DNA of 64,000 bases from Gorsachius magnificus (taxonomy: Eukaryota; Chordata; Aves; Pelecaniformes; Ardeidae), in NCBI GenBank assembly GCA_034008185.1, contig CM067081.1:66764054-66828053 (forward strand), written 5' to 3'. The notes under the pieces were generated by a model. That model was not told where the DNA came from and did no database searches. It saw only the letters and a program-made list of their open reading frames with translations. Positions 13,034 to 25,936 of the stretch are shown here, piece by piece (the first letter of the stretch is position 1; every line of letters begins with the position of its first letter). Made by a program: the position numbers and the translations under genes.

Positions 13034-13532
13034 ATCATAGAATCATAGAATCGTTTAGGTTGGAAAAGACATTTAATATCACCAAGTCCAACCGCTAACC
13101 TAACCCTGGCATCCCACCACTAAACCATGGCCCTAAGCACGTTGTCTACCCTTCTTTTAAATACCTCCAGGGATGGGGACTCAACCACTTCCCTGGGCAG
13201 CCCGTTCCTATGCCTGACAACCCTTTCGGTGAAGAAATTTTTCCTATGTCTAACCTAAACCTGCCCTGGTGCAACTTCAGACCATTTCCCCTTGTCCTAT
13301 TGCCCGTTACCTGGGAGAAGAGACTGACCCCCACCTCACTACAGCCTTTGAGGTAGTTGTAGAGGGCGATAAGGTCTCCCCTCAGCTTCCTTTTCTCCAG
13401 GCTGAACAACCCCAGTTCCCTCAGCCGCTCCTTGTAAGACTTGTGCTCCAGACCCCTCACCAGCTTTGTTGCCCTTCTCTGGACATGCTTCAGCAACACA
13501 ACGTCTTTCTTGTAGTGAGGGGCCACATGATG
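13034..13532 (-). mobile_element. CR1 LINE, 5'-truncated
   Basis: The left end is the reverse complement of the CR1 terminal repeat (ATCATAGAATCATAGAATCG, 13034-13053), followed by the 3' UTR and about 390 bp of ORF2 C-terminus. The minus-strand translation contains [36 protein letters not shown] and [18 protein letters not shown], which are diagnostic of the CR1 ORF2 C-terminus. The frame is lost near the end ([14 protein letters not shown] in place of the usual continuation), so it is a dead copy. It is a moderately young copy judging by how clearly the protein is still read. Confidence 0.95.
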
Positions 13533-15926
13533 CACTGAAAAATGCTGTTGCTAAATATCATGATGGATTCAACCAGGACACAGTGATGCCAGCATATCTG
13601 ATCGCACATGGGGTTGCATTAACATAGTTGTAGCTTTTTCCCCAATCTGTTCTACAGTTTACGTGGAGCAGGGTTGAGCTTGAATGAACTTTAGGTGTTT
13701 ACAGTAGAAATGTCTGCATATAAACAGGTGTCTACAGTTCAGTTAAATCAACAAGCCAGTGTGGTCAAACACATGCAGAGGAGAATTTATCTCATCCTAA
13801 AGGAAGTACATTTGGTCGACTAAAAGCCCTCCGAGTTCCCTGCCTGTACTTACTAGCTCTCCATTGACTATAGTAGGAGTTTAGACACTTGGTTCAGGTG
13901 GAGATTCTTACAGTGCTGACACTTAAACTCAGAGCAAGTCAAATTGCACTCCTAGATTTCATGCCATGGTGTACACTTGCATTTAAATAATTTGGAAAGT
14001 CTAGGCTAAAGTCAAGACATCGGATGACACCTGAAATGCACCATGGATGTTTGTTCTCTTTTTCCTTTGGTGAGTGAGGAGAAAAGTACTTCCTCTGCCT
14101 CACAGTGCTGTTTTAAGACAAAATACATTCCAGGCAATGATACAAAAAGATAAAATTATTGTAGACCATTAAAGTACCTCTTTATGTATAAAAGGAGCAA
14201 ATATTAAAGAGGTAATAGAAATCTCTAGTTTATTCTCTCAGTCTTTGCATGTTAAATAAAAGCTCATATAATACAGATTTGGATGAACACTGTCGGCTAC
14301 AATTTATCAATTTTTCCATTAGAAGCTTATTCTTAGGCAGCTACCATAGAACCTAATACTATGGTGTTCTTGCTTGTCACTGCTACAAGAGACAAAGCTA
14401 GCAGTCTAGTAAATTTCAAATCATTCTCAAAAGTATTTTTAGTATAATATGCTCTGTTAGTGCTGCTTAAACCCTTATTTATGTCCTTTAGCCCATGCTC
14501 TCGTATCAAGATACTGAAGAGAGAGCACTTTTTTGTCTGTTGCTTTGTCTGTTGCCAAGTGGGAGGCACCAAGGTTTAGCACCTAAAGTTTTAGATTTAA
14601 TGTTTTAAGGTGTAACTCTGTTAGAAATTGAGTGCTGTTTCACCTCTGAAACTGTGCTACTTGAAAATCCAAAATACAAGAGTGTGATTCAAACAGTTTG
14701 CTCAAGAGAATGCTTATTAAAAGACTGAAAATCTTGTTAGTTTAGAAGAAACAGTAAGCAAAATACACCTTTCTGAGCTCCACAACAATTGAGTAAGTGG
14801 TTTAAAATTTGTATAATTTATAACACAAAAACATTTATCTTGCTTCCCTGTGTCTTTCTCTTGGTGGTCTATCAATTAAAAAACCGAGTCTTTTAGGCAA
14901 CTTTCAGACTTAGTATTCCGATCCTCAGACACTGAGCATCAACCAAAAGAAAGAGCCTGTGGCCCATGGTATCCAAAGACCCTCATATCCCAGTCCTTTA
15001 TACTCTGTGAATAATTTTGAAGTTGTGAGAGACCTCATTGCCATATCAAAGATTCTTCAGAATTTCAGTAATGCAGTGTTGAATCAGAGATATCATTTGG
15101 GTGAAGAAAAAGGTGTCTAGATTTTTTTAATCACTGTGCTTTTTGCATCTTATAACATCCTTGCCCAGCTCTCTACTCAGGGTCCTCTCTGCCCTTCAGT
15201 AAGCTCTGGACAAATTTCCCAATTTTCCCTCAATAAAATCAAAGGGTTTAGGGGCCACTTTGATCTTGCCTGCACCTGGCTGAGCATAAAAGAGCAAATG
15301 TTTTGGACCCTGATTTGCATGTCAGCTATTCTGGCATGACATATCAGACAGTATCAAGCTTACTCTGCCTTTGAAGCAACTGAATTTGAATTTTTTTCAT
15401 AGTTTAATTAGATATGAACTGACAGACTAAAGTCTATCTGTCACAGCAGGGCAATGGTTAGGATATAAATGTATTAGACCTCCTCTTCTTCTTTGTGCTT
15501 GGAGTATCTGGCCTGATTGGCTTTAAGAATTCCGGCCAGCAGGGCCTTATCTGAATTAGCACGCAGCGGTGTGCCTGACTTCCTTCTGTGTTACGCTGGA
15601 GCTTTGCTGGGAATAGCAGTTCCTAGTCCTGCTTTTTCAGGCAATCATTTGCAGAATTACTCTTTTCCAAATTGTCTGTGTGAGAGGACAGAACTCACAA
15701 ATACTAGGTTAATGGCAACTCTGACCTCTCCAGATTTCCTGTAGCCTTCACTGGCTACAGTCCATGATTTGCCCTCTCTCTCTCTCGGCTTCAGGCTGCT
15801 GTGTCACATGCTCAACCCCAGCCATTTCAGCCTTTCGAAGGTGTATTTGGTTTCTCCAGTTCACTTTTCTCTGGAAGATAAGACAGCAGTACACATCATC
15901 TTTAGCATATTTACTTATTTATTTAA
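13533..15926 (+). other. Intergenic sequence, no gene recognised
   Basis: Unique AT-rich sequence. The block at about 15.5-15.75 kb is slightly GC-richer and frame-open on the plus strand, without a recognisable protein or splice context. Confidence 0.5.
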
Positions 15927-17036
15927 TTTCCCACAGCATTCTCCTTGAGAAACTGGCTGCTCATGGCTTGGATGGGCGGACTCTTCACTGGGTTAAAAAC
16001 TGGCTGGATGGCTGGGCCCAAAGAGTTGTGAATGGAGTTAAATCCAGTTGGTGACTGGTCACAAGTGGTGTTCCCCAGGGCTCAGTTCTGGGGCCAGTCT
16101 TGTTTAACATCTTTATCAATGATCTGGACAAGGGGATTGAGTGCACCCTCAGTAAGTTTTCAGATGACACCAAGTTGGGTGGGAGTGTCGATCTGCTCGA
16201 GGGGAGGAGGGCTCTGCAGAGGGATTTGGGCAGGCTGGATCAATGGGCCGAGGCCAATTATATGAGGTTTAACAAGGCCAAGTGCTGGGTCCTGCACTTG
16301 GGTCACAACATGCAACGCTACAGGCTTGGGGAAGAGTGGCTGGAGAGCTGCCTGGTGGAAAAGAACCTGGGGGTTTTGGTCAACAGCCAACTGAATAGGT
16401 GTTGGCAGTGTGCCCAGGTAGCCAAGAAGGCCAACAGCATCCTGGCTTGAACGAGGAATAGTGTGGCCAGCAGGAGTAGGGGAGTGATCATGTTCATGTA
16501 CTTGGTACTGGTGAGGCCGCACCTCAAATGCTGGGTTCAGTTTTGGGCCCCTCACTCCCAGAAGGACATTGAGGTGCTGGAGCGTGTGCAGAGGAGAGCC
16601 ACAAAGCTGGTGAGGAGTCTGGAGCACAAGTCTGATGAGGAGCGGCTGAGGGAACTGGGGTTGTTCACCTGGAGAAGAGGAGGCTGAGGGGAGACCTTAT
16701 CACCCTCTACAACTGCCTGACAGGAGGGTGTAGTGACATGGGTGTTGGTCTCTTCACCCAAATAACAAGCAATAGGACAAGATGGAATGTCCTTAGGTTG
16801 CACCAGGGGAGGTTTAGATTGGATATTAGGAAACATTTCTTCACTGAAAGAGTTGTCAAGCACTGGAACAGGCTGCCCGGGGAAGTGGTTGAATCCCCGT
16901 CCCTGGAGGTATTTAAAAGCCGGGCAGACGAGGTGCTTAGGGACATGGTTCAGTGGTGGGATGGCAGTGTTAGGTTAACGGTTGGACTTGATGATCTTAA
17001 ATGTCTTTTCCAACCTAAACGATTCTATGATTCTAT
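15927..17036 (+). mobile_element. CR1 LINE, longest recent copy (about 1.1 kb)
   Basis: Carries the RT part of ORF2, then the C-terminus and the 3' end. Segments in order: SHSILLEKLAAHGLDGRTLH from 15929, [20 protein letters not shown] (about 16069-16129), the catalytic block FSDDTKLGG at 16157-16183, [40 protein letters not shown], and the GATTCTATGATTCTATA tail ending near 17036. The usual FADD motif reads FSDD. A TGA at 16052-16054 and several frame changes show it is dead. The 5' end is truncated in RT. It shares orientation with the 8.65-kb copy and is opposite to the 13.0-kb one. Confidence 0.96.
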
Positions 17037-20000
17037 AAGTAATGGAGCATGGTGGGAAAGGAAGTAGCTGAGAGAAAAGTGAATTTTAAACTAATGAAGA
17101 TTTTGCACAGGTCATAGGTATCTTCCCACATGGGGATCCTTCTAGTCTACAACTTTTCTACATCCTTCAGACCCTTCCCCTGCTCATACCTTAAGGGTCT
17201 GGGCACATAATCAGCTTTCTTAGCACATAAACCAATTACCTCCCCATCAATGTAGACCAAAAGGGCACTGGAAGAGCATTAACCCACAACGAAGCTAGTA
17301 ATTGCATTAGTAGCTCTTTTGCTTTTCTTTATTAAAACTAGGCATATTTAGTTATGGTAAAGAGTACTTGTTAAATTGTTACTTGTTTAAGCCAAAGTGC
17401 AAACCGACATAGAAATCTGATGAAATTCCAGGCAAGGATTGTTACCCTGAGTTTCTTCAAGTGTCTTTGTCCTGTATGACATCAATTTAAACCTGGTAAA
17501 CATATAAAATCGTACCCAGCTGAGAGAGGAATGATGTGGTAAGGTCACAAAAGTTTAAATTACATTAAAAAAAAACCTGAAGGAAAAACCTGAATAGTAT
17601 GCAGAGCAGTGAAGATACACTCATTTTGCTGGCAGTACCAGCATATTTTTAAATTGGTTTCACTAAGCTGTAGTTTGGCTGAACAAGCAGAAATTTCTAA
17701 ACCGAATTCAGCGATCTAATTTTAGTCAAACATGTTTGAAATCAAGCCATTTACATGAAACAGCCAAAATTTGTGGGTTTGGTACATCTGGACTCAGGGA
17801 TTCAACATGAGACACTACAAAATATGTTACCTTGAAGGAAACGGTCCCCTAATAATCCTTTCTTGAACCTTAACATCTAGAGTATTAGAGAATATAGAAT
17901 ATGTGAAAGTTGCAGCTATATACTTAGTCTGAAATCTGTAGAAACAGTAGAAGCAAAACTGGATGCAAATATTTCCAGAACAATGAAATCACTGACAGAC
18001 AAACTAAGATGAGCAGAAATAGACATGTTTTCTGAAGTTGCACAGAAAGGAAAAGAACTAACTGTCCTTCACACTTACACATTCGCTATATCCTTATGTA
18101 GAACAATTTTTTTTAAATGTATTTCCTCTGGAAAAATAATTGCTTTTATGATTGCCCTCTCTAATCTCTGAAATCTTGCCTGATCCAGAGATTTTCATAA
18201 AGGAAAGGACCTCAAATAAGATGGCAGACAAAAGATCACCATAATGAAAAAACCATGTCTATTCCTGATCCTCCTCCTCTTCAGGAAGACCGACTACCTC
18301 CACTCTTTCAGCTCTTTGTATCTCTAATTCCAGTCACTGGCAAAACTTCTGTAGCATCACATATGGAAGCAACGTAAAAGCTTGTAAAAGCAAGGAAATG
18401 TTGTTTGTCTCTTAACTGTATGCTATAATATTCTTACCTGATAGGCGATATGCTGTTTAGCTGCTTACCATTATACCTGTCCCTTCGAAACAGGACTAAC
18501 ATATTAATTCTGGACAAAACATGGTAGCATTTTCCAGTGATCTTTCTGCACCTGCAACATCATGCAGGATTAATAAAATTCCATTTGTGTTACTAGAATA
18601 TTATTATAGAACTCTTTCTCTTTTTATTGGCTCTTATAGATGCATTTTTAATCTGCATTTGGTCTCTGCCTGTCACATAAGAATCATCACAACTTTATCA
18701 GATTTTCTAGCATAAAGTATCAATTCTGATGGCATCCTATATAACACACTAGCAAAAAGAACAATTTTTTTCCAGGGACTGTAGTGCCTACTAGATGCCA
18801 GGAGACTGTTTTGTCTTCTTACTGTTTCCTTCCATCAGAGATTTACTTTCAGTAAGTGATTCTATAAATCTGGCCAAGTTTTTTAAAGTTTCGTTGAGCT
18901 CGTGTTCCTGGCTCTGTAACGCTTCTCAGGGCTGTGATCTCAAACTAAAAGCATCCTAGAAAGTCACTCCATTCCTCTTTAATTCAGTTGATTTTGCTAA
19001 TACAAAAGATGACTTTTCTTGGGCAGATTTAGGGAAGTCAAGTCGTTTTGAGATATCTGATGTCCCCTGCTTCTCCTCCCCCCCCATTTCAGTTTACCAC
19101 TGTAGATTGCAACAGACTAAGACTTTCTCCACCTGTTGAACGGAAGCTAAGAAATAATGTAGCATGGTATTTGCAGCTGCTACAACTGGCGTCCCCTACC
19201 CCGCCCTTGTCAGGCTGGTGCCGAATCCTGCCCTGAAACATCATAAAAAAAGTAATCTGAGTGTGATTTACATCGGATTATGATATTGTTCATACCTGCC
19301 TATCAGAAACAATACATCTCCAGAATTTTAAATGCCACATATAAGTGAGAATAGTGCTATTAAGCTGCTTTACATCTATTTGCCCCTTACCATTAAACCC
19401 ACACTAAGTAACTGAAGTCTGCAGGGACACAGCTCCCTGTTTGCAATGAAGTGCTGTGCAATTCTGGGCTGGTTTGATTTTAAGATATAAATGCCAAGGA
19501 CACAAAAAACTCAAGCATGATTAAGCAGTTGCCTCATATGTGCCTGCATCAGATGTATGAACAATACACTGAGATCTGAGGGGAAGCCTTGCCAAATTTT
19601 CTAGCTTCTAATAAAAAAGCCTTGGCAGCCTATCAGTATAGGAAGAATAACATGCAAGCTTATTGAAAAAGGAAGGGCTATTTCCTCAGAAAGCACTTTT
19701 TTTACCTTAGTCATGGAGGAAAGTTCATTGTCTTCACCTTTTCCTGGCAAACTTAGCAGGCTACATAAGAAAAAGACGACATGTTAGGTTTTGTCAGTAG
19801 TGGCTTGAACACCTGGAAACTGTATATAGTGCAGGATGTTATGCAGAACCATATCACTGTATGACAAAAGGAGGAAAATTGCTGGGCAAAAAGGAAACAC
19901 AGTTATTGCTTTTCCCAGTGAAAATAATACTTAAGTAAAAGCAGCAATAAGAGTATCTATTTCAAGTAATGATTGTGTATTTGGAATAAGAGCATCTCTA

Positions 20001-23000
20001 GAAGTGCAATAAAAGTAGGGTGGCCTCATGCTATCTGCTGTTTCCCATTCTCTGCCCACTGATTAATATACAGTAAAAATTCAGGCTTCTAAACTAAGCT
20101 TTCTAATGCATTTGTATAACATTACTGGCATATACAGCATTATTCAGTAAAGTTCTTTTTACAGTGTTTTGTTTGTGATGAACATAAGAATAAAGCAACT
20201 CAATCTCCTATTTCTAGCAGTTTCCAATTTCATGCAGTAAAAATGCCCAACCATGCTTTCACTGTAAAATAAAATGTTTCTTAAAAAAAATCCCATCAGA
20301 GTACTTCACTGACTCTCGCTGAAGTCCAATTACCTGTTTACTTTTTGAATAAACACAGCTAAATATGTCCTGCTGATACCAGCAGATGTATAGCCATGAG
20401 ATAAAATTTTGTTTGTTTGCTTTTTAAAATGTTCTGAGTGTAACATAGTATTCCCACAGCCTTCTTTTGCTCGCTGAGAATGAGACTGAATAGAAAGTAC
20501 TATGACTTAACAAATGCTTTTATTATCCAGGGTTTCGGTGCCATTAAGGGCTTGTCTACAAACTACGGAGCTGTAATGGGGCCATCCAAATTCTCTTTAC
20601 GCTCACTAGCTCGGGCACTGGCAGCACTCTAGTCATAAGACAACATATGTTGCTTCTTGACTAAAATTAGCTTATATGCCCCATAACTCTAACACTTAAG
20701 GGATATGTAGTATAATGTAGCAATACAGTTTCAGCTACCACTGTATTTCAATTCTTTTTTAGCAGCAAGTTCTTCTTTATGAATAGTGTAATGCATATAT
20801 ATATGCATTGCATCATCCTGTACGTATGCTATATATACATGTATGTAATGCATCAGCCATGGGGTTATGCATTATTAGAAAGGTGCCATGATTTTGTATC
20901 ACCATGTGTGTGTATATATACAGTGACTAGTACTAAAGGGCCTCACTGTAATCAAAATGTTAAACAGAAAAAAGGAATTTGTGTGCATGTGGCTGTGTAC
21001 ACATTTATAAATAATTAGGTCAGGTATTAATTGATAAAATAAAGAGCTATCAAGTACCCATCCCTCCTCTGTTCCATCTCCTCCCTTCCCCTCATTCCTC
21101 TCCTCTCTGGCTAGCAGTTACCCAAGTCTTGGTCAAATTTTTTCATAAGGCTTTGTTTCTCTCTCTACCGTCACTGCCCTTCACCCAAACTTCCAGTGCA
21201 GCAGAAATCCAAGAAGCCATTCAGATTGATAACGTGTGCTGAACATTAGGAGCAAATTCATTTCAGTTACACCCATGCCAGCTCACTGACGTCAATGGGG
21301 CTTACACAGTAGCAGGCAAAGATGAGAAGGGAGCCTAAGGGCTAAGTATTTCAGGGAAGGAATCCCTGACTCATGACCTTACAGCACGGAAGCCTTCATA
21401 AATCACTTCTCCCACTACTGGGTTCTTCCCTTAATATCTTGCCTTTGATGAGTAGCCTGAGTCACCTCCCCTTTCCAAAGCAGGGGAGAGCACAGCAGGG
21501 AAAAGTGGAAGAAATTGACATTTCCCATACTCCCTTTTTCTAAGCAATATGGAAAACTAAGGCAGAAATTTAAAATTCTGCTGCATGTGTGATTGCTCTT
21601 TGCTCATGTACTTCTCTGAATAGAGGAGGCAAAGTGGTCGCTAATTGACAGAATTAAATTTCAACATCAGTATGAAAACATGAACAAATCCTCCCACATC
21701 CAGTTATAAATCAATACCCATTATACAATTTGTTCTGCCAGGATGATTAGTTCTAGAAATGTCATACGTGCACATAGACTTCCCGGCTCAGATGCATCAG
21801 GGCAGGCCTCTGTGATTCAGGACAGCACTCATACTTCACATGGCTTCAAATCACAATTGTATCTCTGTGTACAGGAAAATTCAGCTACATTAATTTCTCT
21901 GCAGTAACACTGAAGATCATCTGTAATGGTGGCCTAGTATGAAGCAGTAAACTGCCAGTAAACAATTGTTTTAGGAAGCAAAACAAAGAGGCATAATCAA
22001 GAAGTAAGATAGTTCGTATTCTCTCCTTTCATCTGAGGACGTTAAAGCGTTGGTCATAAAGGATACAAGTCAAGCACTTGTCACATTTCTGCCCTTCCCT
22101 TCCAGCACTGGCCAGCTTTGCAGAGGCAGTAGAATCCAAATGGGGCAAAGGAACAGTAGCCTTGACTGTCTTAAAATCGGTCAACACTGAACGACTGCTG
22201 CAGGACTGCCCTAGTATATGTGTCTATTTATAGAGCATCAAATACTGTCGGTGGCACTTAATCATAGTATTTAGCTTACTACCAGATACATCCCTCTTAA
22301 ATGATTTTCTGTTAGTATTATCCACCTCCACTATTAGCTCACTACTGTTAAGCATTAGTTCCCCTGAAATAATTCCTAGCTAAAGATACTTTATTCTGTC
22401 CCACATTTCTGGACATTGGAAGGTCAAATCCCCACTTTCAGCAGCCTCTGCCTGGGACCAGCAGAGACTTCCAGCCACTGGCAGGGTGGTAACTGTCTGA
22501 TTTCTCTTGTGAGGACAGCTTATTCCGGCAAACAGACATCCCAGGTTAGAATCAGTGTAAACACAAAGTCAGGAATAGCTTTGGTTGGCCTAACCAGACC
22601 ATAAGCCCAGTTACACAGAAACATGAGCTTCCTCAGAACAAGTCACCTTAGTCTGCACAGACTTAACATCTCAGGTGAAACGGGCACTTTGCAAACCACA
22701 GCCTCTTGCTAAAATCTGTCCCTCACCAGGCTTTTTGTACTGTCTAGGTGTTGTCAACTGGCTCTCCTTCCTACTCAGCTGTACGTCCGGTGGGTTTTCT
22801 GCTTTCAGAACTGACAACTTTGGGAAGTATCATGACAAGGCATGGGTGTTGTCATGACAGTTTATTAATCCTTTTCTAATTAGCATGCACTACATGAAAT
22901 AAAGTAAGACACAGAAAAACGCCAAACTTCCAGTACAGCAAAAGCACACATACTGTGTGGGAGCAAGCTACTTTCATAGTCATACATAGTCATGCCTCTG

Positions 23001-25353
23001 CACTCTCAGCAAGCTACAGAAATTTCCTCTCCCTTCTAAAATTTGTGAAGAGACCAGACGATCTCTGTCGCTTTCTAGATTTGCCATTTAATGCTTGTGT
23101 CCATAGGGAATACCAGCCTCTTCCAGCCTGGCTCCCCTTCCTGCTCCCTTCCACAGGATTTAAATGAGTGGAACGTTATAGCAGAATGTGGAATTCAAAC
23201 TTCTGTAATTATATATAATATAGAGATATTTTACAAGTCAACAGACCATACCCTGGAAAGATAAGACAATGAAAATGCTAATATAATTTTTATTTTTGGC
23301 TTTTTATGCAACTGCAATTTTTATTTTTATAAGCCCTTTTGTAATGATGTAAAGGCCTGTGTTAGTGCATCTCTGTCAGGAGGAAACCTTCTCCCGAGAA
23401 TTACTGTCTACGTAAACAATTTCTAGTAATATACAAATGACAAGTTGGAGCAAACTTACAGTAACAACTTTACTGCAATTACAGGCAAACTCTTGCAGGA
23501 AAAAAACCTCCAATGGCTTTCTCTATCACACATTTCACAGCAAGTGACATGATGGAATTGAATGTTGTCATGGTTGAAAGCTTCAGGGATCTCGTACACT
23601 TCACTGAGCCTGTCTACACAATGCTAAGTCTCACCATGTTCCCTCACAGCAAGATTCCTAGTCCACGCAATGCTCACCATGCCAAGCCTCTGCAGCGCTC
23701 AAGAAGATGAGCCAGACATAGCTGCAGTAAGGGAAAACATAGCAGCATCTTAAAGAACCACTTCTCAATTGAATAAGCTGTGGCTATAGCAGCAGGTTTT
23801 AATACTTGCTACATGGATGTGGAAAAGCCATGTATAGAGCATTAATATTGAAAACATCGCCAAAAATTATTTTGAAAACATTTATTGGAATACTGGTATC
23901 TTTGGTAATCTGAGAGAAAATGCTGATGCCTTTTGGAGAAGGGAAATTAAAAAGATGTGATCTGTGCCACTGTCATCTAGGATTTACCTACAGAAAAGAA
24001 AAGAATATGGGCCGCATGTGTCCTACTTCCATCCCTACTGCTGGTGGGGGGTCATCAGGAGGTCCAGAGGGGTGAAGAAAGGACGTCCTCCCGGACACCC
24101 TCCTCCCAACACCACTCCACCTCTGCTGTGTCCACTCCCAGCACGTGAGAATGCAGCATCTAAGAATAACCAGGAGGGAGGGGAAGAGCAGAACCACGCA
24201 AAGGTACGTGGGCCGTTCTCTGTGGGACAAGTCAGATTGCCTTAGACTGCAGTGCTGTGTCCCTTTCTTAGGCATTTGACCTCCAGCTGGTTGTAACTTT
24301 CAAACTGGAAAATCTGATGACTGTAATCACTGCATCATTTTTATCTAAGCAGAAGGTTCATTTTTTTAGTGTTTAATATTTCTGGTACTTTATGTATTGA
24401 TTTGTAACTACTCATGCTTCCTAAATGAACAGTTATAAAACAAATTGAACACAGTCAGGAGAAAAAGCAGATTTTCTTGAGAAACCTGAACCACAGCTTT
24501 TTTGAAGGCCAGAATGCTGATACTGCTATATTTAGTGCCTTATTTGGTGGGAAAGAACAAACCACTAAAAGTTTTCTTCCAGCTTCGATTGAATGCTACA
24601 TCAGAACAAAAGTAATTTTACAGATGACATTAAAGTAGCCAGAAAGTGATATCCTTTTTATTTACTCTCCTTTTGGAGGATCATCTACTTGCTTTTATTG
24701 CTAGAAAATATTGCCAAAAAGTACTTCCTAACCTGGAAGTATGTTATGATGAATACTAGTTGTACTAACTAATCCATCTGGTTATTATCATGGAATATGA
24801 TAGGAATTTTCATGTGCTTTTAAAAAAAGCAATCTCTTTTTTCTTGATATTTGGGGAAAAAACAAACGGCCCCAAGATGTGCACTTTATTTGGAATTTTG
24901 ATGGTTTCACAGTGTAGAACTATTATAGAGTTAGACAGGCTGATCAGAACAATGAAAAAGGTGAAACAAATGTATGCTAAAGGTGGGAACCGGACCTGTG
25001 AAGTGCTACCAAAAATAAAATGAAATAGCAAAATAATGTTCTGTCCCTTTAAGATACCAAAAATAGACCAGAATACTCTCCTCATCTAGATCCTGAAACT
25101 GCACTCAGCTCTACAGTCACAGCAGTCTGACTGTGGGGAGTTCATTGCTGGATCAAGGCACTGAAGTGTAAAATAGAGACATAAGGCAAGACTAACATTA
25201 ATGCAAACCCAAAGCGAAGAGAACTCAAAGTTCACACAGCAGCAAGGACAAAGTATTACTCACAATACCTATAGATTCCAGGATTTTCCTTTCTTCTGTT
25301 TACTCGCTCCTCGTTTGTATCTTTTTTTCCTCTTTGATTATGCATGGCTGCCA
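17037..25353 (+). other. Intergenic sequence, no gene recognised
   Basis: Long AT-rich stretch with short random frames only. Features: a polypyrimidine tract ending CCATTTCAG at about 19060-19091 that resembles a splice acceptor, an AT palindrome at 20.79 kb, and a GC-richer run at 24.04-24.24 kb ending CAAAG|GTACGT, which resembles a donor. Neither splice-like site sits next to a recognisable coding exon. Non-coding RNA exons cannot be excluded. Confidence 0.5.
20790..20809. repeat. 20-bp perfect AT-rich palindrome
   Basis: ATGCAT boxes flank an (AT)n core and the whole 20-bp block equals its own reverse complement. It sits in a TA-rich microsatellite-like zone that continues to about 20.93 kb, so chance or slippage is the simplest explanation. 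Confidence 0.6.
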
Positions 25354-25936
25354 CTAATGAGGTTTGTCACTATTCCAACAACAAGTATTTCTGAAGGTAC
25401 TTATGTGTGGTGTTTGAATGGGAAAGCAGGTGAGTGAACAAGGAAGTAAATGCAAGATCCCATTAGTAACCATAGCAGCCAACAGCATTTCATCCCAGGA
25501 GAAGCCTCCTCTGGCGGAGACCGGGTTTCCTTTTAATGAGTTTAATACAGTTTCACAGCGATGGGGCAAGTCTTCCAAATGGTCCACGTGACGGGACCTT
25601 CTACTGTTTTGTGTCACTAGCAAGACCTTCCTGAATGCTGTGCCTTTCCTGATTAAAAGGATTACTTTGCAGCAGCCAGGCACCGAATCTCTCGCAAACA
25701 TGTATTTGCTAATGACCAAGATTTCCCCATGATTCATTAACTTACACATACACAGGTAATGCAGATGAACAAATCTTGGTTGTAATTGCAGAGAACTGCC
25801 TGAGCTGGCAGAAGATTGCAGCCAAATTATTTTAACTGACATGCATTTACTTGGTTGTGTCGCATACTTAGAAGCCAAACTCTGTTCTTTTAGAGGATTT
25901 TGTTAAGAAACTGTGTAACAAAGGTCACCTTTGTTA
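25354..25936. promoter_or_regulatory. Candidate distal regulatory element
   Basis: The minus strand is stop-free for 174 codons (25354-25878), unusual for this AT-rich background, yet the translation shows no domain, repeat, signal peptide or composition typical of a protein. The block keeps several CpGs in an otherwise CpG-poor region and contains an E-box CACGTGAC at 25585-25592. A 21-bp palindrome lies at its right edge (25916-25936). A conserved non-coding element about 5 kb upstream of the ATP11A promoter island is my preferred reading. An unannotated minus-strand exon is the alternative. This is inference. Confidence 0.35.
25916..25936. promoter_or_regulatory. 21-bp palindrome: inverted SOX sites around AGGTCA
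   Basis: Left arm TAACAAAGGT (25916-25925), centre C, right arm ACCTTTGTTA (25927-25936): perfect arms. Each arm carries a SOX core ACAAAG, the two facing each other with a 5-bp gap, the arrangement known for SOXE (SOX8/9/10) dimers. The centre also reads AAAGGTCA, an extended nuclear-receptor half-site (ROR/ERR/HNF4-like). Binding by either family is inferred from motif alone. Confidence 0.5.

Noticed and set aside
16100..17067. Open frames at 16.1-17.0 kb as host genes
   Set aside because: They translate to CR1 reverse transcriptase and its C-terminus, broken by stops and frame changes.
19048..19236. Polypyrimidine tract plus TTTCAG followed by an open frame, exon-like
   Set aside because: No matching donor with sensible phase and no recognisable peptide; C-run acceptor mimics are common.
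23964..24245. Open frame ending at CAAAG|GTACGT, exon-like
   Set aside because: Frames are open on both strands in a GC-rich patch and no acceptor or family match could be identified.
25354..25878. A 174-residue minus-strand protein gene
   Set aside because: No recognisable domain, no splice or promoter context, and composition like translated non-coding DNA. Kept only as a candidate regulatory block.
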